A stretch of 54,526 nt of DNA. Origin: Planctomyces sp. GTDB taxonomy: Bacteria > Planctomycetota > Planctomycetia > Planctomycetales > Planctomycetaceae. Under the pieces are notes generated by a model, which did not search any database, was not told where the DNA came from, and saw only the letters and a list, made by a program, of their open reading frames with translations. Made by a program: the position numbers and the translations under genes. The stretch is taken from positions 1 to 54,526 of the forward strand of contig SXPC01000120.1 of the NCBI GenBank assembly GCA_005778225.1, read 5' to 3'. Of this stretch, positions 1-9,029 are shown piece by piece (position 1 is the first letter of the stretch; every line of letters starts with the position of its first letter).

Positions 1-401
1 ATCAGAAAACGAAAAGTGAGATGCTTCGCACCTTCCTCAAGATCGAAGATTTCATGCCCCATCTCCTGGCGAAATGCTTTAAGCGTCGTCCTCTTACCAT
101 CAAGTAGAACCCAAGACTGGTTCTCAGTCGATCTCGTAACGAATCGTCGCGTATTCGCAGTTTCAAATTCCAGAGTAAACTGCCAATCCGGAAGCTTCTC
201 ATTAAGTTGCTTATTCGGCTCCGCGCCAAGACAAAAATTGATGAGATATAAGAGAAGTGACTTCCCAACGCCATTTGTGCTGTGAGAGCGACTCTTATCT
301 GTAGGATCTGATTGCTTCCCGACAATCAGGGACAAGCCGGATTTCTTGAAGCGAACCGTTCGAAAAGATGCCTTATTCGCTGAGAGTTCAAGTAGTCGCA
401 T
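1..401 (-). CDS. ABC-3C system ATPase (DUF2326-like), N-terminal part
   Basis: The gene runs off the left edge, so only about 133 residues are visible. The protein starts MRLLELSANKASFRTVRF. It reads on through a strand that ends IVGKQSD and then a P-loop, STNGVGKSLL, around residues 41-50. An early P-loop after a short beta-strand segment, with the GVGKS form, is typical of SMC/RecN-like ABC ATPases and in particular of the DUF2326 ATPases that partner ABC-three-component systems. Its ATG overlaps the end of the middle-component gene by 14 bases, which points to translational coupling. The coiled-coil, signature motif and Walker B would lie outside the window. The family call rests mainly on the P-loop context and the two upstream partners; ATPase activity is inferred. 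Confidence 0.75.
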   Translation of the reverse strand, partial: MRLLELSANKASFRTVRFKKSGLSLIVGKQSDPTDKSRSHSTNGVGKSLLLYLINFCLGAEPNKQLNEKLPDWQFTLEFETANTRRFVTRSTENQSWVLLDGKRTTLKAFRQEMGHEIFDLEEGAKHLTFRFL

Positions 402-651
402 ATGAAAGTACTCCGTCCTGGCCCATCTGCACCGCTCCAATAGCAAATAAGAAGTCGATTGCTAGCACTATCGCATCGAGAGTGATAGTACCGTTAATCC
501 CTCGCCTGACTACTTCTTGCTCCCGAACAGCCGACCATATCCCGTCCAAATCTTTTTGCTCTTGCTCCAGCACCTTGAGCACGACGGCACCTAATCCAAG
601 TATAGATTCACTCGTTCGAACATGTTTCTGAGGCAGTAGTTGAATTATCAT
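388..651 (-). CDS. ABC-3C system middle component (MC6-like)
   Basis: This is an 87-residue protein beginning MIIQLLPQKHVRTSESILGL. The chosen ATG (651) overlaps the TGA of the upstream gene in an ATGA arrangement. A further upstream in-frame ATG at 678 is possible but would lie deep in the preceding gene. The pattern of 'P.KH....S.LG.GA..L', then a helix rich in D/E, then 'LDAIVLAIDFLFAIGAV' followed by a short beta tail matches the small winged-helix-like middle components of ABC-three-component systems. These are thought to bridge the ATPase and the effector-bearing subunit. Its end overlaps the ATPase start. Function is inferred from family and gene order; nothing here shows what triggers the system. 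Confidence 0.72.
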   Translation of the reverse strand: MIIQLLPQKHVRTSESILGLGAVVLKVLEQEQKDLDGIWSAVREQEVVRRGINGTITLDAIVLAIDFLFAIGAVQMGQDGVLSYATT

Positions 652-1604
652 GAGCTTGGATCCCGGAAGACGTCGCATTTCTCAAAAAAATACGCGATTA
701 ATACGATTGCGGCGTCCTGGGCTTGCTTTCCTGCATCTGGAGCAATGTCGTTAAGGAGTCGAAAGAAGACACGATCCCCTACTCCGTCGCCCGTTAGGTT
801 TAGTTCTCGATCCTTTGCCATTGCATCGTCATAACTCTTGGCGAGCCTGTCTCGAATATCCTTTCTCGTGAATTGTCCGTGAGAATCAAAAAATTCGTCA
901 ACTGCAGCGTTTTGGTAGTTCCCGACTCGCAAGAGGCTTGAGGCGGCAGCAATTCCATTAAATCGGAGTTTTTCATTGTAGTCTGGCACTGTTAGAAGCC
1001 CATCATTCGTGAGTGGCTTTTGATTGCTGACTAAAAAGGAAAGTATTTCTGTAAATAACCCATAGTCAATATCCGAAATGTACTGCGAACGTGGTATGAC
1101 CGTCTCCAAGACAGCCACTTTGTCCGTCGCTGAAAGTTGCAAGAATTCAATTTCGAGGTCTTTCGCAAGAAATGGCTTTGCGACCGAAATTTTATGTAAG
1201 GTTTTTAGTTCCGCCAATGCGTGTTCAACCGTTGGATAAGCCCCCTGATACTTGTCGTTGAACACGAATCGGAAGTCCACGATTTTACAATCCGATTCCC
1301 AGTGTTTGACTAACTTGTCAAAATCATCTCTCGCTTTTTCAGCGGCCTTATCAACCTTGGCTTTAGGGTCTTCTGGCGCGAAAACTTGATAATAGCGACC
1401 TTCTTCAGGGATAAACCCGTCATTTCCTTGGTCGCCAATGTTCCCTTGTGGTTTTATCGGTCGAAAACGAGAGTCGCGTCGCGTCATAATGGCGATGAAG
1501 AAATCCTCATATCGTTGTCCGTTTGAACAATAAATGCGATTTTGAAACATGACGTGAGCAAAACGAAGTTGCTCAGGCGTGAGTTGCTCTTGGTCATCAC
1601 TCAT
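648..1604 (-). CDS. ABC-3C system effector/C-terminal-component protein
   Basis: A 318-residue protein whose C-terminal half looks like the conserved ABC-3C domain (the stretch from about residue 130 to the end, with YISDIDYGLFTEILSFLVSN and NYQNAAVDEFFDSHGQFTRK). The N-terminal part has GDQGNDGF (residues 57-64) followed by YYQVFAPE (71-78). That arrangement, an acidic glycine-rich turn and then a strand with Q, resembles a PD-(D/E)XK-type nuclease core, but a clear catalytic lysine is missing, so nuclease activity is only a suggestion. It is the first gene of the three-gene operon; an AGGA lies seven bases before the ATG. The bases here are clearly more AT-rich than in neighbouring leuS, which suggests horizontal acquisition. 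ABC-3C systems are regarded as biological-conflict systems. Confidence 0.72.
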   Translation of the reverse strand: MSDDQEQLTPEQLRFAHVMFQNRIYCSNGQRYEDFFIAIMTRRDSRFRPIKPQGNIGDQGNDGFIPEEGRYYQVFAPEDPKAKVDKAAEKARDDFDKLVKHWESDCKIVDFRFVFNDKYQGAYPTVEHALAELKTLHKISVAKPFLAKDLEIEFLQLSATDKVAVLETVIPRSQYISDIDYGLFTEILSFLVSNQKPLTNDGLLTVPDYNEKLRFNGIAAASSLLRVGNYQNAAVDEFFDSHGQFTRKDIRDRLAKSYDDAMAKDRELNLTGDGVGDRVFFRLLNDIAPDAGKQAQDAAIVLIAYFFEKCDVFRDPSS

Positions 1605-1703
1605 TCGCGTTATCCTTTGGCTGACTTGAATGGCGTGACGAATCCGTTTGATCTAAACTAGGTCGAGCTACAAGTTTACTGGGCATTTTGTTCATGTGAT
1701 TCC

Positions 1704-4652
1704 CTACTTCACCACAAAATTCACCATCTTCCCCGCCACAACCACCGTCTTCACAATCGTCTTCCCCTCAAGCTGAGCGATGATCTGCGGGTCCGACTTC
1801 GCAGCCGCTTCCATCTCCTCTTTGCTCGCTGTCGCGGGGATTTTGATTTTGGCTCGGAGTTTGCCGTTGATTTGGACGGGGATTTCTAGTTCGCTTTCGA
1901 CGAGTTTGGATTCGTCGAATGTCGGCCAGGGGTAGTAGGCGAGGGAGTTGGGGTGGCCGAGGGTTTGCCAGAGGTCTTCGGCGAGGTGCGGGGCGTAGGG
2001 GGAGAGGAGGAGAACGAAGGTTTCCATGGCCGCCTTGGGGCGCGGCTGGGCGCTGGCGAATTCGTTGGTGAATTCCATCAGCCGGCTGATGGCGGTGTTG
2101 AGGCTGAGGGATTCGATGTCGTTGGTGACGGCTTTGATCGTCTTGTGGAGGAGACGTTCCTGGGCCTCGGTCATCGGGACGTCTTCGATGGCAGGGTTGA
2201 TTGTGACTTCGTCGGCGAGGTTTTCGTCAGTGATCATCCGCCAGGCGCGGGCGAGGAAGCGGTAGACCCCTTCGACGCCGTTCATCTGCCACGGTTTGGT
2301 GGCATCGAGCGGGCCCATGAACATTTCGTAAAGGCGGAGCGCGTCGGCGCCGTATTGCTCGACGACGTCATCGGGGTTGATGACGTTGCCGCGGGACTTG
2401 GACATCTTCTCAGAGCGGATCGTGACTTGGAAATCTGTACCGATGATGTACTGCTTCCCGCCACGAGGCTCGATCTTTTCTTTCGGCAATTCGACTTCAA
2501 TGAGTTTCGCGCCGTTACGGGTGTCCTCGTAGATATTGTTGCTTTCATCGTCAGTAGACGCGAATTTCGTAAACTCACTACTGACGAGTCCGGCGGCAAC
2601 GGGATCATTCAGCGCATGCCCTGAGAATTTCTCTGGGGCGTAGGTGAAGTACGACGCTTCGCCGAGGATCATCCCCTGGTTGACGAGTTTCTGGAACGGC
2701 TCGGGGCGGGAGAGGTAGCCGAGGTCGAAGAGGACTTTGTGCCAGAAGCGGGAGTAGAGGAGGTGAAGGACGGCGTGTTCGGCGCCGCCGATGTAGAGGT
2801 CGACGGGGAGCCAGTATTTTTCGAGTTCGGGGTCGATGAAGTTATCGGGGTTTTTGTTGTCGGCGAAGCGGATGTAGTACCAGCACGACCCGGCCCATTG
2901 GGGCATGGAGTTGGTTTCGCGGACGAGTTTGACGCCGTCGGTGTCGGTCTTATAAAGCCATTCCTGCGGCGCCCAGGAGAGAGGAGGATCGGGGGTCCCT
3001 TTGGGTTTGAAGTCGTCCATATCGGGCGGGACGACGGGGAGCTGGTCAAGCGGGACAGTGCGGATGAGGCCGGTGGGGTTGCCGTGGTCGTCGAGTTCAT
3101 GCCAGAGCGGGAACGGCTCGCCCCAGTAGCGCTGACGGGAGAAGAGCCAGTCGCGGAGACGGTAGTTGATGGCTTGTCGCCCGAGGCCGGATTCAGCCAG
3201 CCAGGCGGTGATTTTCGTTTTGACTTCGGCTGTCGGGAGGCCGGTGAATTCGCCGGAGTTGATGGCGAAGCCTTCGGCGGTGAAGCCGATCGGATCGGAG
3301 TTGTCGGGCGGTTGCACGACGGGAACGACCGGCAGCTTAAACGCATGGGCGAATTCTAAGTCGCGCGAGTCGTGGGCCGGGACGGCCATGATGGCGCCGG
3401 TGCCATAGGTGCTGAGGACGTAGTCAGCGACCCAGATCGGGATGGGCTGGCCGTTGACGGGGTTGATGGCGTAGGACCCTGTGAAGACGCCGGTCTTGGT
3501 TTTGGCGAGGTCGGTGCGGTCGAGGTCGCTCTTGAGAGCGGCTTGCTGGCGGTAGGTTTCGACGGCGGGTTTCTGGTCGTCGGTGGTGAGTTCGTCGATG
3601 AGGAGGTGCTCAGGGGCGATGACCATGTAGGTCGCGCCGAAGAGGGTATCGGGGCGAGTAGTGTAGACCCGGAGGACGTTCTGGTCGGGGGAAGTGGGGA
3701 AGCCGGTTCTGGAGCGGGTGGATTTGAAGAGGTGGAAGTCTTTTTCGAGATCAGCAGAAGACAGGGGGTTCACACCCCCCGCTCGCCTGGGAGCAAGGGG
3801 GAAGTCGACTTCGGCGCCAATGCTGCGGCCGATCCAGTTGCGTTGGAGGGCTTTGACGGATTCGGGCCAGTCGAGGGGTTCGAGTTCGTTGATGAGGCGT
3901 TCGGCGTAGGCGGTGATGCGGAGCATCCATTGACGCAATGGGCGACGTTCGACGGGGAAGTTGCCACGGTCGCTGCGGCCATCGGCGGTCACTTCTTCGT
4001 TGGCGAGGACGGTCCCGAGTTCAGGACACCAGTTGACGGGGGCAAACGACTGGTAGGCGAGGCGGTTTTCGTCCTGGTAGCGACGGACTGCTTCTGTGCC
4101 CTGGGCGGTGACTTCTTCAGGGATGGGGAGTTCGGCGATGGGGCGACCTTTGCCGGTGCGCTGGAGGCCATCGGGGCCGGTCCAGGTGAAGGTCGGGTCG
4201 TACCAGGTGTCGTAGAGCTTGAGGAAGATCCACTGCGTCCAACGGAAGTAGTCGGGGTCGGTCGTGGAGAACTCGCGGTTCCAGTCATAGGAGAAGCCGA
4301 GGGATTTGAGCTGGCGTTTGAAGGTCGCGATGTTCTCGTAGGTAGTGACGCGGGGGTGGGTGCCGGTATTGATGGCGTGTTGCTCAGCGGGTAAACCGAA
4401 TGCGTCCCAACCCATGGGGTGGAGGACGTGCTTGCCTTTCATGCGGGAGTAGCGGCAGACGATGTCGGTCGCGGTGTAACCTTCGGGGTGGCCGACGTGA
4501 AGACCTGAACCGGAGGGGTACGGGAACATGTCGAGGACGTAGAGTTTGCCGTTGTTGTCTTTTTTCGGCTCGGCAGAGGTGGCAAAGGTTTGATGCTGGT
4601 CCCAGTAGGCCTGCCATTTGGGTTCGACGGATTTTGGGTTATAGCGTGGCAT
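1704..4652 (-). CDS. leuS: Leucine--tRNA ligase
   Basis: Charges tRNA-Leu with leucine in the cytoplasm. The 982-residue protein carries the class I signatures HVGH (52-55) and KMSKS (749-753), the CP1 editing domain ([13 protein letters not shown], and later [15 protein letters not shown]), and an anticodon-binding C-terminus ending in [11 protein letters not shown]...GKMVNFVVK. It is about 120 residues longer than the E. coli enzyme. One extra block lies at about residues 285-322, at the entry to the editing domain, and contains the translation of a genomic repeat ([14 protein letters not shown]). A second extra block precedes KMSKS (residues about 690-745). Both are in frame and the enzyme otherwise looks intact. 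The ABC-3C operon follows on the same strand after a gap of about 100 bases. Confidence 0.97.
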   Translation of the reverse strand: MPRYNPKSVEPKWQAYWDQHQTFATSAEPKKDNNGKLYVLDMFPYPSGSGLHVGHPEGYTATDIVCRYSRMKGKHVLHPMGWDAFGLPAEQHAINTGTHPRVTTYENIATFKRQLKSLGFSYDWNREFSTTDPDYFRWTQWIFLKLYDTWYDPTFTWTGPDGLQRTGKGRPIAELPIPEEVTAQGTEAVRRYQDENRLAYQSFAPVNWCPELGTVLANEEVTADGRSDRGNFPVERRPLRQWMLRITAYAERLINELEPLDWPESVKALQRNWIGRSIGAEVDFPLAPRRAGGVNPLSSADLEKDFHLFKSTRSRTGFPTSPDQNVLRVYTTRPDTLFGATYMVIAPEHLLIDELTTDDQKPAVETYRQQAALKSDLDRTDLAKTKTGVFTGSYAINPVNGQPIPIWVADYVLSTYGTGAIMAVPAHDSRDLEFAHAFKLPVVPVVQPPDNSDPIGFTAEGFAINSGEFTGLPTAEVKTKITAWLAESGLGRQAINYRLRDWLFSRQRYWGEPFPLWHELDDHGNPTGLIRTVPLDQLPVVPPDMDDFKPKGTPDPPLSWAPQEWLYKTDTDGVKLVRETNSMPQWAGSCWYYIRFADNKNPDNFIDPELEKYWLPVDLYIGGAEHAVLHLLYSRFWHKVLFDLGYLSRPEPFQKLVNQGMILGEASYFTYAPEKFSGHALNDPVAAGLVSSEFTKFASTDDESNNIYEDTRNGAKLIEVELPKEKIEPRGGKQYIIGTDFQVTIRSEKMSKSRGNVINPDDVVEQYGADALRLYEMFMGPLDATKPWQMNGVEGVYRFLARAWRMITDENLADEVTINPAIEDVPMTEAQERLLHKTIKAVTNDIESLSLNTAISRLMEFTNEFASAQPRPKAAMETFVLLLSPYAPHLAEDLWQTLGHPNSLAYYPWPTFDESKLVESELEIPVQINGKLRAKIKIPATASKEEMEAAAKSDPQIIAQLEGKTIVKTVVVAGKMVNFVVK
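3757..3787. repeat. Family N hairpin repeat inside leuS
   Basis: The plus-strand sequence GAAGACAGGGGGTTCACACC continues into CCCCGCTCGCC. It forms the hairpin GGGGGT-TCAC-ACCCCC. The same unit occurs in non-coding DNA at 31450-31478 (inverted) and 53663-53692. Here it is read through on the minus strand as part of LeuS residues 289-299. Confidence 0.85.
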
Positions 4653-4700
4653 TGTTCTTGTCTGACTAGGGAAAGGTGAGGATAATGAGTCGGTTTGTGG

Positions 4701-4785
4701 GGAGTCATAAGTTTTGAGTCGTGAGTCATGAGGTTTTTACCTGAAGGCTTTTCCTCGTGACTCATGACTCAAGCCTCATAACTTG
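4701..4785. repeat. Imperfect palindrome between leuS and the next gene (family I)
   Basis: The arms are GAGTCATAAGTTTTGAGTCG (4702 on) and its near-complement CGTGACTCATGACTCAAGCC (4754 on), about 32 bases each with an 18-base spacer. It lies in the divergent space upstream of leuS. No second copy was seen in the window. Confidence 0.7.
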
Positions 4786-4862
4786 CGTGAGACGTTCAGT
4801 TTAGTGATGACAGCGAGTTTTGCCAAACCGTTCGCGGCGGGGTGGCTGGAGTGAATGACGGA

Positions 4863-5897
4863 ATGAGAAATCGGGCCAGCTGGATTTTGATGACGATCGT
4901 GGGACTGGTGATCTCGGGAGGCCTGCTGGGGCGGGCGGAGGAGATCAAGCGGGACCCGAAAGTCGATCTGGCGGTCGGCAAGGCGCTCGATTTTCTGGCT
5001 CGGGAACAGCGCAGGCAGGGGTACTGGGAAGCCAACGGCGGACAGTACCGCATTGCAATGACTGCTCTGGCCGGGACAGCAATGCTGTGTGACGGATCGA
5101 CGACGACGCGGGGGCGATATGCCAAGAACGTGCGTCTGGCGGTGGATTATCTGCTCGACTCCGCTCAGCCATCGGGGTTGATTGGTTACACGAACGACTA
5201 TCACTACACCTACGGGCATGGGTTTTCGATGTTGTTCCTGTCGCAGATTCTGGGCGAGGAGGAAGACAAGGATCGACGTGAGCGTCTGAAAATCGTGTTG
5301 ACGAATGCGGTCGCGTTTTCAGCCAAGGCGCAGACGAGCCGGGGTGGATGGGGGTATGTCTCGGCGAAGGATGGGGGAGACTTCGACGAGGGGTCGACCT
5401 GTATCACGCAGGTGCAGGGGTTGAGGGCGTGTCGCAATGCGGGGATTCCGGTGCCCAAGGAGATCATCGATAAAGCGAAGAAGTACATCCAGGACTGCAC
5501 GACAGCGGATGGGGGTGTGCAGTATTCGATCAAGGGGGGCGGGGCACGTCCGCCGATCACGGCCGCGGCGATCGCGGCGATGTACAACGCGGGGGAGTAT
5601 GAAGAGTCTGCTCACATCGACAAGATGCGGGAGTATTGCGATAAGAATGTCTGGCCCGGCGGCGGGCAAGATTACTTCGGCCATTGGCATTACATGCACT
5701 ATTATTACTCGCAGGTGATGTACCGCGAGCCGGAGCAATGGTCGAAGTACATGGATGACATCGGTAAGGAAATCCTGCGCAAGCAGGCGGCGAACGGGAG
5801 CTGGAAGGACGGGTACATCGGCATCGTGTACACGACAGCAATCAATGCGACGATCCTGCAGATGGATAAGGGGTATCTGCCGATTTATCAGCGGTGA
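4863..5897 (+). CDS. Secreted prenyltransferase/squalene-oxidase-repeat protein
   Basis: I chose the ATG at 4863 over the upstream GTG at 4842 because it gives a clean signal peptide (MRNRASWILMTIVGLVISGG, cut near GRA-EE) and has GGAG eleven bases before it. The mature part, about 320 residues, shows the QW-like repeats of the alpha/alpha-toroid fold shared by squalene cyclases and prenyltransferases: VDLAVGKALDFLAREQRRQG, SRGGWGYVSAK, ADGGVQYSIKGGG and NGSWKDGYIGIVYTTA. Planctomycetes encode many such secreted proteins of unknown function. I see neither the DXDD motif of squalene-hopene cyclase nor a zinc site of protein prenyltransferases, so a catalytic role should not be assumed. It appears monocistronic. 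Confidence 0.8.
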   Translation: MRNRASWILMTIVGLVISGGLLGRAEEIKRDPKVDLAVGKALDFLAREQRRQGYWEANGGQYRIAMTALAGTAMLCDGSTTTRGRYAKNVRLAVDYLLDSAQPSGLIGYTNDYHYTYGHGFSMLFLSQILGEEEDKDRRERLKIVLTNAVAFSAKAQTSRGGWGYVSAKDGGDFDEGSTCITQVQGLRACRNAGIPVPKEIIDKAKKYIQDCTTADGGVQYSIKGGGARPPITAAAIAAMYNAGEYEESAHIDKMREYCDKNVWPGGGQDYFGHWHYMHYYYSQVMYREPEQWSKYMDDIGKEILRKQAANGSWKDGYIGIVYTTAINATILQMDKGYLPIYQR

Positions 5898-5946
5898 GAG
5901 AGTCAGAAGTGGCTGGAACGCAGGGCTCGCGGAGCGGAGCGTTTCC

Positions 5947-6042
5947 TGTGTGCCACGGCTGTATCAGCCGTGAGAACGCGCAATGAACGTCCACTTTGAA
6001 TTTTGAATGAAGACAGCACGGCTGGCACAGCCGTGGCACACG
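5947..6042. repeat. Inverted repeat with GTGCCACGGCTG arms (family G)
   Basis: Most of the 326-base gap before fliF is taken by this element. TGTGCCACGGCTGTATCAGC at the left is mirrored by CACGGCTGGCACAGCCGTGG at the right, and each arm is itself a small hairpin (CACGGCTG-N-CAGCCGTG). The rest of the gap (6043-6194) holds no gene that I can recognise. Confidence 0.8.
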
Positions 6043-6194
6043 TTGCAGCTGGACGGCATTTCGCGCGCTAATCTTGATGTAAAGATTTCACTTCCGTGTG
6101 GAAGCCGGAAATCGTCTTAACAAAGTTGGAGGGGAAGGTATGCTTCCCGGTCGCAGGGTGATGTGCGCCCTGCTGGACTGAATCACGCCTCGCT

Positions 6195-6211
6195 GGTCCG
6201 CACAGCGGACC
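6195..6211. repeat. Perfect 7-bp hairpin just upstream of fliF
   Basis: GGTCCGC-ACA-GCGGACC ends twelve bases before the fliF ATG, where a ribosome-binding site would be expected. It could limit translation initiation or simply be another short repeat. There is no convincing Shine-Dalgarno sequence in front of fliF. Confidence 0.75.
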
Positions 6212-6223
6212 CTACGGATACTT

Positions 6224-7852
6224 ATGGAACCCCTTCGTCGAACATGGACGCAATTCTCGGAGCTGTTTGGGGCGATGTCCCTGTCACAGCGAGGGACGCT
6301 CATTGGCATCACGCTGATGCTGCTGGCGGGGTTTGCCTGGTTGATGGTTCAGGGGCAAACGCGATCGAATTTCGTTCCGGTTTCCGTCGGCAAGTCGTTT
6401 ACGACCGAGGAAATCGTCCGCGCTGAAGAAGCCTTTCTTCAGGCAGGGCTGACCGATTTCGAACGCAAGGGCCAGCGGATCATGGTCCCTTCGAATCAGG
6501 TGGAAGCCTACAACGCAGCCTTGATTTCGAGTGGCTCGATGCCACAGAACTGGGCTGAAGAATGGGAAAAGCAGTTCGCAGAAGTGGGACCATTCGCAAA
6601 TAACAAACAACTTGCTGATCGCAAAGAAATCGCCCGTGCAAAACTGGCCAGTCAGATGGTGGCTGCGATTCCAGAAGTCGAAACGGCCAACGTCGTGTGG
6701 GATCATGAAGAGCTTCCTGGCTGGCCTCGACGAACACGTTCCAAAGCGACTGTCTTCGTGCGTCCCAAGCCAGGACGCGAGCTATCCAGTCCTCTCGTCC
6801 ATTCGATCCGCCTGTCGATCTCCGGCATGAAAGCGGATCTTGCGCCTGATCATGTCACCATTTTTGATGTCGTCAACGGCGTCGCCCATGAGATCGAAGA
6901 TCCCAATGACCCGTTCAATGGCGGGATGATTCAGCGGATCAATCAACTCAAAGAGATGTACCGGGCTGAGATTCTCCGATCGATTGATTACATCAAGGGT
7001 GTTCGGGTCTCGGTTAACGTGGATATCGAACGTGTGAAGTCTGCGATCCGTCGCCAGCAGAAGATCGATACCAAAGGGGGTGTCAGTCTTGTCTCACGTG
7101 AAGACAGCAGTACGCGGACACTCAATCAACAGCCGACAAAGTCGGAACCGGGACAGAACGCGAATGGAGCACTTGCGCTACCAAGTTCACCGGGCCAGCA
7201 ACGGTCCGAACAAGTCGAAGATCGTCTCACCGAGCAAGTGACTGCTCCGACCTATGAAGTCACGCAGGAAGACATCATCGGGGCGATGCCTCAGAACGTG
7301 CAGGTCAGCGTCGCGATTCCGGAAGAGTATTACCGGATGGTCGCGATCCAGCAGACGGGCCTGAAAGCGGATGCACCGAAAGAAGAGATTGATGCTGCGA
7401 CGACGAAGGTGCGCGAAGAAGTCAATCTGACCGTTCAAAAACGAGTCACGCAGATCATCCCCGCTGGTACGAGAGAGAATCCTGCCACAGGAGTCGACGT
7501 CAGCTCGTTCATCGCATTTGAAAGTGAACCGCCAGTCGTTGAGACAAGTATTCTCGAAACAACGCAGTGGGCCGTCTCTCAATGGGGCAGCGCGATTGTC
7601 ATGACAATCTTTGCCTTGTGGGCCATGATGGCTCTCAACAAGACCGTCTCACGCACCGCCAAAGCCACGCCACCTCCTCCCGTCTTCACACCGCCGGCTC
7701 CGAAAGAAGATGCCACCGCGGTGAAAGACAAAGACCTGATCAAGATCGATCCCCCTGACACTCGTAACCGTGACAGCCTGCAGTTCCTTGTGAAAGACAA
7801 TCCTGAAATGTCCGCCGCGATTCTGAGTAAATGGATCCGCGATGCGATGTGA
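6224..7852 (+). CDS. fliF: Flagellar M-ring protein FliF
   Basis: Forms the MS ring in the inner membrane, the scaffold for the export gate and switch complex. The 542-residue protein has a TM helix near residues 25-45 (GTLIGITLMLLAGFAWLMVQ) and the ring-building motifs EEIVRAEEAFLQAGLTDFER and VETANVVWDHEE. A variable Q/S-rich loop (about 275-335) precedes a second TM helix near 445-470 (WGSAIVMTIFALWAMMALN) and a cytoplasmic tail that would contact FliG. Length is normal for the family. It heads the plus-strand flagellar arm. The start has no obvious Shine-Dalgarno sequence and follows a strong hairpin. Confidence 0.95.
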   Translation: MEPLRRTWTQFSELFGAMSLSQRGTLIGITLMLLAGFAWLMVQGQTRSNFVPVSVGKSFTTEEIVRAEEAFLQAGLTDFERKGQRIMVPSNQVEAYNAALISSGSMPQNWAEEWEKQFAEVGPFANNKQLADRKEIARAKLASQMVAAIPEVETANVVWDHEELPGWPRRTRSKATVFVRPKPGRELSSPLVHSIRLSISGMKADLAPDHVTIFDVVNGVAHEIEDPNDPFNGGMIQRINQLKEMYRAEILRSIDYIKGVRVSVNVDIERVKSAIRRQQKIDTKGGVSLVSREDSSTRTLNQQPTKSEPGQNANGALALPSSPGQQRSEQVEDRLTEQVTAPTYEVTQEDIIGAMPQNVQVSVAIPEEYYRMVAIQQTGLKADAPKEEIDAATTKVREEVNLTVQKRVTQIIPAGTRENPATGVDVSSFIAFESEPPVVETSILETTQWAVSQWGSAIVMTIFALWAMMALNKTVSRTAKATPPPPVFTPPAPKEDATAVKDKDLIKIDPPDTRNRDSLQFLVKDNPEMSAAILSKWIRDAM

Positions 7853-7977
7853 AAGAAGGGCTTGGGTATTGGGGCTTAGGGCTTAGCCGAACGGCTTTGC
7901 TCGCCTGCACGATCCTAAAGTCCTTCTGGGTTTTCTTTCTTCCTAACGCCTAATTCCTAACGCCTAGCGCCTTCCCC
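7853..7977. repeat. fliF-fliG spacer with 'CCTAACGCCT' repeats (family L)
   Basis: The spacer holds GGGCTTGGGTATTGGGGCTT near the left and CCTAACGCCTAATTCCTAAC followed by GCCTAGCGCC near the right. The right part (about 7938-7973) is the reverse complement of a related unit at 8971-9002 between fliG and fliH. The fliG ATG follows directly, with no clear ribosome-binding site. Confidence 0.65.
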
Positions 7978-8973
7978 ATGGATGCCATTCGTAAAGCTGC
8001 GATCTTGTTGTTGAGCCTTGAGAAGCCGTTGGCGGCTGAGGTCATGGCTCAGCTTCCGCGCGAGCATGTCGAACGGGTGACGTTGGAGATTGCTCGGATT
8101 CAGGACGTCAAACGCGACGAGCAGGATTCGGTTCTCAACGAGTTTTACGACCAGGCGAAGGACCGGACGCCGATCGAGCGCGGGGGTCTGGAGTTTGCTG
8201 ACGAACTGTTGAGCCAGTCGCTGGGTGCAGAAGGTGCGGGCAAGATTCTTGAGAGCGTGCGCCAGTCGATGAACTCGGTGCCGTTTGGTTTTCTTCATAA
8301 GGTTTCCGCGGACAACCTGCTGACCTTCATCAGCGAAGAGCATCCGCAGACGATCGCGCTCATCATGTCGCATCTGCCTGCTGCCCTGGCTGCGGAAGTG
8401 TTGAGCGGGCTTCACAGCAATAAGCAGCTGGAAGTTATTCGTCGCATTGCTCACATGGAGCAGACGAACCCGGAAGTCATCGATGACATCGAGAGCAGCC
8501 TGGAATCTCGCATGACGTCGACGCTGAACCAGCGTCTGGAAAAGACGGGGGGCGTGCAGACGGTCGCACAGATTCTCAACATCACGGATCGCATGACAAA
8601 CAAGACGATCCTCGAAAATCTCGAAGAAGACGATCAGGAACTCGCCGACGATATCCGACGATTGATGTTCGTCTTTGATGACCTGCTCAAACTGGACAAT
8701 AAAGCCATTCAGTCACTTCTCAAGGAAGTCGAAAACTCGCAGTGGGCGATCGCCCTCAAGGGTGCCAGTGAAGAGATCAAAACCAAGATTCTCGCCAACC
8801 TGTCGCAGCGTGCCTCTGACTTGCTGAAAGAAGAAATGGCCTATCTCGGGCCTGTCCGTCTCAGCGACGTCGAAGCAGTCCAGCAGCAGATCGTCGATAC
8901 CGTCAGGCGACTGGAAGACGCTGGCGAGATTCAGGTCGCCGCGGCGGGTGAGGGAGATCAGTTCATCAACTAG
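7978..8973 (+). CDS. fliG: Flagellar motor switch protein FliG
   Basis: Cytoplasmic rotor protein that couples the M-ring to FliM/FliN and interacts with the stator. The 331-residue length is typical. The order seen is an N-terminal domain (RKAAILLLSLEKPLAAEVMAQ), an armadillo-like middle domain with the EEHPQTIALIMSHLPAALAA motif (about 118-137), and the C-terminal domain with VFDDLLKLDNKAIQSLLKEV and a charged torque helix (about 225-320). The canonical EHPQ motif is intact. It is the second gene of the fliF arm, separated from its neighbours by short repeat-bearing spacers rather than overlaps. Confidence 0.97.
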   Translation: MDAIRKAAILLLSLEKPLAAEVMAQLPREHVERVTLEIARIQDVKRDEQDSVLNEFYDQAKDRTPIERGGLEFADELLSQSLGAEGAGKILESVRQSMNSVPFGFLHKVSADNLLTFISEEHPQTIALIMSHLPAALAAEVLSGLHSNKQLEVIRRIAHMEQTNPEVIDDIESSLESRMTSTLNQRLEKTGGVQTVAQILNITDRMTNKTILENLEEDDQELADDIRRLMFVFDDLLKLDNKAIQSLLKEVENSQWAIALKGASEEIKTKILANLSQRASDLLKEEMAYLGPVRLSDVEAVQQQIVDTVRRLEDAGEIQVAAAGEGDQFIN

Positions 8974-9002
8974 GCGCTGGGCGATAGGCGCTAGGAGTTA
9001 GA
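8971..9002. repeat. fliG-fliH spacer repeat (family L, inverted relative to 7938-7973)
   Basis: It reads AGGCGCTGGGCGATAGGCGC then TAGGAGTTAG. It begins in the fliG stop codon and resembles the reverse complement of the unit in front of fliG. Confidence 0.6.
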
Positions 9003-9029
9003 AGGAGAGCGAAGGCTCGAAAGATTCTT

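Noticed and set aside
3372-4394. Long open frame opposite leuS (about 340 codons, plus strand)
   Set aside because: It is Gly/Val/Asp-rich, a typical shadow of a GC-rich gene; leuS on the other strand is certain.
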